Shown in pieces: positions 59,566 through 64,000 of a stretch of 64,000 nucleotides of DNA. This DNA comes from JALUZX01 sp964561605 (GTDB lineage: Bacteria; Planctomycetota; UBA1135; JALUZX01), in NCBI GenBank assembly GCA_964561605.1, contig CAZLQD010000010.1, positions 1-64,000 of the forward strand, read 5' to 3'. Every line of letters starts with the position of its first letter. Positions within the stretch are counted from its first letter, which is position 1. Under the pieces are notes generated by a model. The model was not told the DNA's origin. It worked only from the letters and a program-made list of their open reading frames with translations, and ran no database searches. A program made the translations under genes and the position numbers.

Positions 59566-60665
59566 CCCTTCCGGGCGATCTCGTTGAGGATCTCCACCCC
59601 TTCCCTGAGCTTGGAATCCGGGGCGGCGAAACTGATCCGGAAGTGCGTGTTCCTGGAAGAGAAGGCCGATCCGGGGACGACGAGGACCTTCCTCTCCAGG
59701 GCGCGGCGGAGGAAATCCTCGGGGTCCACCCCTTCCGGGAAGGAGGGGAAGGCGTAGAAGCTTCCCCCGGGCGGGACGAGCCCGAAGGCCGGATCGAGGC
59801 CCTCCACCACGATCCTCCGCTTCTCCCTGTAGGCCTCCACGTAGGAGGACATGTCCAGTCCCCACGTGTCCAGGACCGCCCTCTGGAAAGGCGTCGGGGC
59901 GCAAACGAAGGTGAACTGCTGGAGGGTCCTCATGGCCTCCAGGATCTCCGTGGGGCCGAGGGCGTAGCCCATGCGCCAACCGGGGATTCCGAAGGTCTTG
60001 GAGAAGCCTCCCAGGACCAGGGCCCTTGAGGCGAACCTCCCGGGAGAGACGAATGGGCCGTCGTATACGAATTGCTGGTAGATCTCGTCGGAGATCAGGA
60101 CGGCTCCCACACGGTCGGCCATGGCCCCGATCTCCTCCAGCTCCTGCCGGGTGAGGACCGAGCCCGTGGGATTGGAGGGGGAGTTCACCAGGATGACCTT
60201 GGTCTTCTCCGAGAGGAGGGACTCCATCTCCTCCAGGGAGGGATGGAAGTCCGGGTAGAGAGAGTAGTACCTGGGTTCGGCGCCGCAGAGGTGGGCCAGG
60301 TGGCGGTACATCATGAAATAGGGATCGGGAAGGAGGATCTCGTCGCCCGGATCCAGGAGAACCAGGAAAGAGAGGAGGACGCCCCCCGAGACGCCGCAGG
60401 TCACCATGGAGGCCTCCGGCCGGCGGCCCTGCTCCCTCTCGTACTGGTCCAGGATCCTCTCGTTCAGCTCGGGAAGACCCTGGGTGACGGAATAGCGGTT
60501 CCAGCCTTCCCGGATCGCCCGTGCCGCCGCTTCCTGGAGTTCCGGCGGCGGGTCGTAATCCGCCTGCCCGATGGAGAGGTTGATCGGGTCCTCCATGGAA
60601 GCCACCAGTTCGAAGACCTTCCGGATGCCGCTGGCCTCGATGTGCTCCATCCGCCGGGCGATCAT
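59562..60665 (-). CDS. Class I/II PLP-dependent aminotransferase
   Basis: 367 residues. PLP lysine K223 in FSKTFGIPGWRMGY, the NSPSNPTG and ISDEIY motifs, and the FRISFA strand near the end are intact. It resembles aspartate/aromatic aminotransferases of the short, soluble type; substrate is not predictable. It is co-transcribed with queE downstream, which is a common accidental pairing, and is not part of the known queuosine route. Confidence 0.9.
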   Translation of the reverse strand: MIARRMEHIEASGIRKVFELVASMEDPINLSIGQADYDPPPELQEAAARAIREGWNRYSVTQGLPELNERILDQYEREQGRRPEASMVTCGVSGGVLLSFLVLLDPGDEILLPDPYFMMYRHLAHLCGAEPRYYSLYPDFHPSLEEMESLLSEKTKVILVNSPSNPTGSVLTRQELEEIGAMADRVGAVLISDEIYQQFVYDGPFVSPGRFASRALVLGGFSKTFGIPGWRMGYALGPTEILEAMRTLQQFTFVCAPTPFQRAVLDTWGLDMSSYVEAYREKRRIVVEGLDPAFGLVPPGGSFYAFPSFPEGVDPEDFLRRALERKVLVVPGSAFSSRNTHFRISFAAPDSKLREGVEILNEIARKG

Positions 60666-60713
60666 AGGGCGCCTCCCCTGTCAGGACCTAGGTTCCAGGG
60701 CCGGGGAAAAAGG

Positions 60714-60747
60714 CGGGCGGCCTCCCCTTCCGGGGAAAGGCCGCCCC
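60714..60747 (-). terminator. Rho-independent terminator of the small basic gene
   Basis: Arms GGGCGGCC (60715..60722) and GGCCGCCC (60739..60746) with an inner TCCCC/GGGGA stem. Followed on the minus strand by GCCTTTTTCCCC. It lies 25 bases after the stop at 60771. Confidence 0.75.
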
Positions 60748-60770
60748 CGTCTCCCCTCCTGGAAACGCGC

Positions 60771-61019
60771 CTACTCGGCGGGTTTTTCCTCTTCCTTCTC
60801 CTTGCCCGTTCCGGCTTCCTGGGCCTTCTTGGCCTCGGCCTTGAGCTGCTTCTTGCTCTTGGTCTTGAAGCGGGTCCGGACCTTGGGAAGCCCCGTGATG
60901 GGATCCCCTTCCTTCCAGCGGTCCTCCTTCTGGAGGACCTGGATCCGCTCCAGGCGGGTCCAGACGTTCCTGGCCCGGATCAACCTGCCGCTGGTCTTCA
61001 AGCTTCTGTGGATGGACAT
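60771..61019 (-). CDS. Small basic protein (PVC family, TIGR04137-like)
   Basis: 82 residues. MSIHRSLKTSGRLIRARNVW, then TRLERIQVLQKEDRWKEGD and GLPKVRT match the small basic protein family found across Planctomycetes, Verrucomicrobia and Chlamydiae. Family members are usually about 60 residues; this one has an extra Lys/Glu-rich tail. Function is unproven, though ribosome association has been proposed for the group from its size and charge. It is a useful lineage marker. It ends at a terminator. Confidence 0.85.
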   Translation of the reverse strand: MSIHRSLKTSGRLIRARNVWTRLERIQVLQKEDRWKEGDPITGLPKVRTRFKTKSKKQLKAEAKKAQEAGTGKEKEEEKPAE

Positions 61020-61104
61020 GGATCTTTCCTTACCTTCTCTGCTTCCTTCGCCGCTCCTCTTCCGCCGCCGGTCTACCCCTGGGGAAGCGCCGGGACGGAG
61101 GAGA

Positions 61105-61794
61105 TCACTCCTTCACCCTGAGGGTGACGAAATACATCTTCTGATCGGCGAACCGGAAATTCCTCTCGGCGAAGGGAGGGGCCTTCAAGGCCAGGACCCT
61201 CCTCCTCAAGGCCTGGGGCGACTCCCCTCCCAGGGGCACCACCACCATCCAGCTCTTCCCCCGGTCCGAGGCGTATAGGGTCTTCTCCAGGCCCTGGGAG
61301 CGGAGCCACTGGACCATCTGGAGAGCGAGCTTCTTCCCCTTGGAGGTGGCCCCGTAACTGATCACGCAGAGCCCCTTCACGGTCCGGAACCGGGCCGGCG
61401 CCTTTCCGGTCCTCCCCGCCTTGGCGGTATGGGCGGTCCGGGAGGGCGTTCCCGCGAGGCGCCTGGAGGGCCTGGGAGCAGCCGGCGCGCCTCCCCCCAT
61501 CTCCATGGAAGCCAGGGAAGTAGAAGGACCCCTGGACGCCGCCAGGGCCTGGTATCGGCCCAGGCCGTACATCCCCGCCAGGAGCAGGACGAAGACCACC
61601 GAGAGGCCGAGGAGGGCGTTCAAGGAGAGGCTCAACTGGATCTTCTTCTCCCCGATGCCTCCTCCGCCGGAGGGTTTCCTGGAAGACCCGCCGGCCTTGC
61701 GGGGAGCCTTGGGTTTCCCCCCTGCCGGGCCGGAGAGCCCCCGCCCTTTTTCCATCAGGATTTCGTAGAGTGTGATTGGTTTCTTCTTTGCCAT
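61105..61794 (-). CDS. Single-pass membrane protein with exported C-terminal domain
   Basis: 229 residues from the ATG at 61794 (GGAGGGG seven bases away); the longer frame is not supported. Residues 1-60 are basic and low-complexity. A membrane helix near residues 65-90 (LLGLSVVFVLLLAGMYGLG) is followed by a flexible Ala/Pro/Ser region and a compact C-terminal domain. This reads CVISYGATSKGKKLALQMV and SWMVVVPLGG, and may be SPOR-like. SPOR domains bind denuded peptidoglycan; this is a guess. It is followed by the small basic protein gene 85 bases away. Confidence 0.6.
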   Translation of the reverse strand: MAKKKPITLYEILMEKGRGLSGPAGGKPKAPRKAGGSSRKPSGGGGIGEKKIQLSLSLNALLGLSVVFVLLLAGMYGLGRYQALAASRGPSTSLASMEMGGGAPAAPRPSRRLAGTPSRTAHTAKAGRTGKAPARFRTVKGLCVISYGATSKGKKLALQMVQWLRSQGLEKTLYASDRGKSWMVVVPLGGESPQALRRRVLALKAPPFAERNFRFADQKMYFVTLRVKE

Positions 61795-61971
61795 GGGTCC
61801 CCTCCCAGGCCCTGCCCATGGAGACCGGCTCGGCCTCGCCTTCGATCCCGGCACCTCCCCGGGAGACACCGGTCCACCGATCGAGCTATTGTAAAGGAAC
61901 GATCCTCGGGCCGGATCCCGAGGGCGGCGGGAGGGTAACAAAGGCGGAAGAGCCGGACAAGGGGGGTGGGA

Positions 61972-64000
61972 TCATTTCCCCTTTCCCGGCCGGGAGGCCG
62001 GGGAGAAACGTCCCAGGAGTTCCTCCAAGGCCTTCCGCCCCGGGGCGCCGGGAAAGGCCTCGAGCCAGGACCGGAGGACCTTCCGGGCCTCGCCGGTCCT
62101 TCCCAGGGCGGCCAGGAGGGCGGCCCTGGCCCGGACGGCCGGAAGGAAGGCCTTCTTCTCCGCCCGGGCCTCCAGGTCCAAGGCCTCCAGGACCCGGAGG
62201 GCCTTCCAGGGCCGGTCCATCCGGGCCAGGCAAAGCCCCTTCTCCAGCACGGCCTGCCAGCGGACCTCCTCGGGAACCCCGGGGGGAAGGTAGCCTATCC
62301 CCCTCTCCAGGAGGGCCAGGGCCTTCTTCCAGTCCTTCCGGGCCCGAGCGTCCTCGGCCTGCTCCAGGACCCGGGCCGCCTGGTCCCGCAGGAGGGCGTC
62401 CGCTTCGGGAGGGACCTTGCCGGCCCCGCAGAGGGAAGCGCCCCGGAGGACCTTCTCCAGGGCCTTGGGGGACCGGACCTTCTTCCACTCCGCCAGGCCT
62501 TCGAGACAAAGGACCTTCCCCTGGACGACCTGGAGCCTCCTGTAGGAAGGCCAGAGCTTCAGACCCTCCTCCAGGACCTTCCGGCAGGGACCGATCTCCC
62601 CCCGGGCCAGGAGGACCTCCGCCTTCAAGGCCAGGACCCTCGGGGATGGAGGAAGGACCCGCTCCATGAGTTCCAGGACCTGCAAGGCCTTCCCGCTCCT
62701 TCCCGCCGTCAGCCAGGACCGGACCTTCCCCTCCAGGAGGACGGGCCCTCCCCGGGCCAGGTCCTCGGGGGAACACCCCAGGTCCCGGCAAAGGACCTTC
62801 CTGGCCCTCTCCAGGGCCCGGGCCTTCCCCGAGGGATCCTCCAGGCCGAGGCGGACCCGGTCCAGGGAGAGGAGGGCCCAGGTCTCGGGCATCCTGGCGG
62901 GATCGGCCAGGCTCCGGGCCCTCTGCAGGAGGCGGCGGGCCTCCTCCTCCTTCCCCTGGAGGCGGGCCCGCGAGGAGGCCTCCCGCAATTTGCGGATCTC
63001 CCCTTGCAGGATCTCCGGAATGGAACCCACCGGTTCGCCCTGGGCGGTGAACTCCAAGGACCTCCGAAAGGCCTGGAGGGCCAGGTTCCGCCTGGTGGGA
63101 AGGAGGAGATAGCCCATCTTCCTGTAGGTGGCCGCCAGGGCCTTCCTCGTGGGTCCGGGGCGGGCTCCCCGGGCGAGGGCCTTCTCCAGGACTTCCACGG
63201 CCTCCCTGAGTTTGCCCCCCGCCGCCAGGTAGACCCCCGTCACCCGGAGCACCTCAGGGTTTCCCCGGTCCAGGGCCTGGGCCTTCTCGAGCCATTTCCC
63301 CGGATCCCCCCCCTTCTTCTGGAGGCTCTCCTCCACGGCCGTGCAAAGGGCCTGGAGGAGGGTGGACCGGAGATCCGCCCTCTGGGGAGCCCGTTTGTAT
63401 GCGTCCTCCAGGAAAGCCACGCCCTGGTCGAACCTTCCCTTCTGGAAGAAGATCATTCCCTTCAGGGCCAGGAGGTCCGGGTTCCCGGGGATCCGGGCGA
63501 GCCCCCGGTCCAGTTCCCGGATCGCCGAGGCCACGGCCGGAGGATCCATGGCCAAGTATATGTTGGCCGTCTCCAGGTAGGCCTGGGGCCGATTCGGCTC
63601 CAAGGTCTGGGCCTTGTGCAGGAGCTTCATGGCCCTGGTGAACCGTCCCCCGTCCAGGCGGGTGGCCTCGAGCCTGGCAAGGGCCCTCAGGGCCTCGTAG
63701 TTCCGGGGATGGGCCGCGGCCAGCTTCTCCAGGAAGGGCCGGGCCTTCCGGGCCTCCCGGGCTGCGGCATCCTTCTTCCCCTCCTTCTGGAGGGCCTCGA
63801 TCCGCTCCACGAGCAGGGAGGCCTTGAAGATCCGGACGTCCACCCAGCCGGGAAGCCTCTTCTCCACCTCTTCCACCAGTTTCCAGGCCTCCTTCTTCCT
63901 TCCCGCCTCCCGGAGCCTCCTGGCACGCTCCAGGGTATAGAGAGCCCAGGTGGTCTTGACCGGTTCCTTCCAGGGGAGCCTCTCGAGCTCGCCGCAGGCC
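61972..64000 (-). CDS. Large TPR-repeat protein (5' end outside window)
   Basis: At least 676 residues are in the window; the frame is open to the right edge, so the start is missing. It is made of tetratricopeptide-like helical pairs (for example TLEPNRPQAYLETANIYLAM and GARPGPTRKALAATYRKMGYLLLP). The C-terminus is shorter repeats ending in a basic Pro/Lys tail. TPR proteins organise multi-protein assemblies. Two alternative internal starts exist, but sequence before them continues the repeat pattern, so the protein is longer. The next gene downstream on the strand is the single-pass membrane protein, 177 bases away. Confidence 0.8.
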   Translation of the reverse strand, partial: ACGELERLPWKEPVKTTWALYTLERARRLREAGRKKEAWKLVEEVEKRLPGWVDVRIFKASLLVERIEALQKEGKKDAAAREARKARPFLEKLAAAHPRNYEALRALARLEATRLDGGRFTRAMKLLHKAQTLEPNRPQAYLETANIYLAMDPPAVASAIRELDRGLARIPGNPDLLALKGMIFFQKGRFDQGVAFLEDAYKRAPQRADLRSTLLQALCTAVEESLQKKGGDPGKWLEKAQALDRGNPEVLRVTGVYLAAGGKLREAVEVLEKALARGARPGPTRKALAATYRKMGYLLLPTRRNLALQAFRRSLEFTAQGEPVGSIPEILQGEIRKLREASSRARLQGKEEEARRLLQRARSLADPARMPETWALLSLDRVRLGLEDPSGKARALERARKVLCRDLGCSPEDLARGGPVLLEGKVRSWLTAGRSGKALQVLELMERVLPPSPRVLALKAEVLLARGEIGPCRKVLEEGLKLWPSYRRLQVVQGKVLCLEGLAEWKKVRSPKALEKVLRGASLCGAGKVPPEADALLRDQAARVLEQAEDARARKDWKKALALLERGIGYLPPGVPEEVRWQAVLEKGLCLARMDRPWKALRVLEALDLEARAEKKAFLPAVRARAALLAALGRTGEARKVLRSWLEAFPGAPGRKALEELLGRFSPASRPGKGK

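Noticed and set aside
1..64000. tRNA, rRNA, insertion sequence or prophage genes
   Set aside because: No cloverleaf-like gene, rRNA stretch, transposase or phage structural gene was recognised on reading both strands; without a covariance search small RNAs could be missed.

Overview
This 64 kb window is dense, very GC-rich bacterial DNA. It most likely comes from a deep-branching member of the Planctomycetota within the PVC superphylum. The best clue is the gene at 60771..61019, which matches the short basic protein family shared by Planctomycetes, Verrucomicrobia and Chlamydiae. Supporting clues are the coiled-coil protein at 1194..2129, the ECF sigma / Ser-Thr kinase block, the GldA-type ABC set with DUF4340, and the many long Ala/Arg/Glu-rich TPR-like proteins. 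No rRNA or tRNA gene was seen, so the placement is an inference.

Layout. 1..1140 has no gene and holds a family of hairpin-forming repeats. 1194..12025 (all minus) runs from a small conserved gene and an FtsQ-like protein, through rplM-rpsI and yebC, to a signalling block: degenerate GGDEF protein, FHA-like scaffold, signal-peptide protein, Ser/Thr kinase, ECF sigma factor, zinc-finger anti-sigma candidate and membrane coiled-coil protein. 12178..16174 carries a Ski2/Mtr4-type helicase, a DUF4405 membrane protein and an M29-like aminopeptidase. 16199..21440 is a GldA-permease-GldG-DUF4340 ABC operon. 21653..28871 holds dnaK with a near-consensus sigma-54 promoter and two upstream palindromes, a GH116 lipoprotein, and an NtrB/NtrC-type two-component pair. 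28945..33794 (plus) is a Sua5 / low-MW tyrosine phosphatase fusion overlapping a peptide-type ABC importer (binding protein and two permeases), followed by a HEAT-repeat protein at 33933..35384.

35426..58246 is mainly a cell-surface region. It has four overlapping minus genes (two GT4, one GT2, one PIG-L deacetylase), then a pseudopilin region with three roughly 625-residue PilX-like paralogs and two minor prepilins. Next come a plus-strand spermidine-synthase-like membrane protein and a second glycan block (PIG-L, two GT2, Wzt, Wzm) behind der and two lipoprotein-like genes. The last part (58304..64000) has an orphan receiver, queE with an aminotransferase, the small basic protein, a single-pass membrane protein and a TPR protein cut by the window edge.

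The genes suggest building, exporting and possibly attaching a surface glycan next to a type IV pilin-like system, with kinase/sigma and two-component control. The observations most worth following are the sigma-54 control region of dnaK, the covarying hairpin repeats at the left end, and the triplicated PilX-like genes with their shared upstream block.
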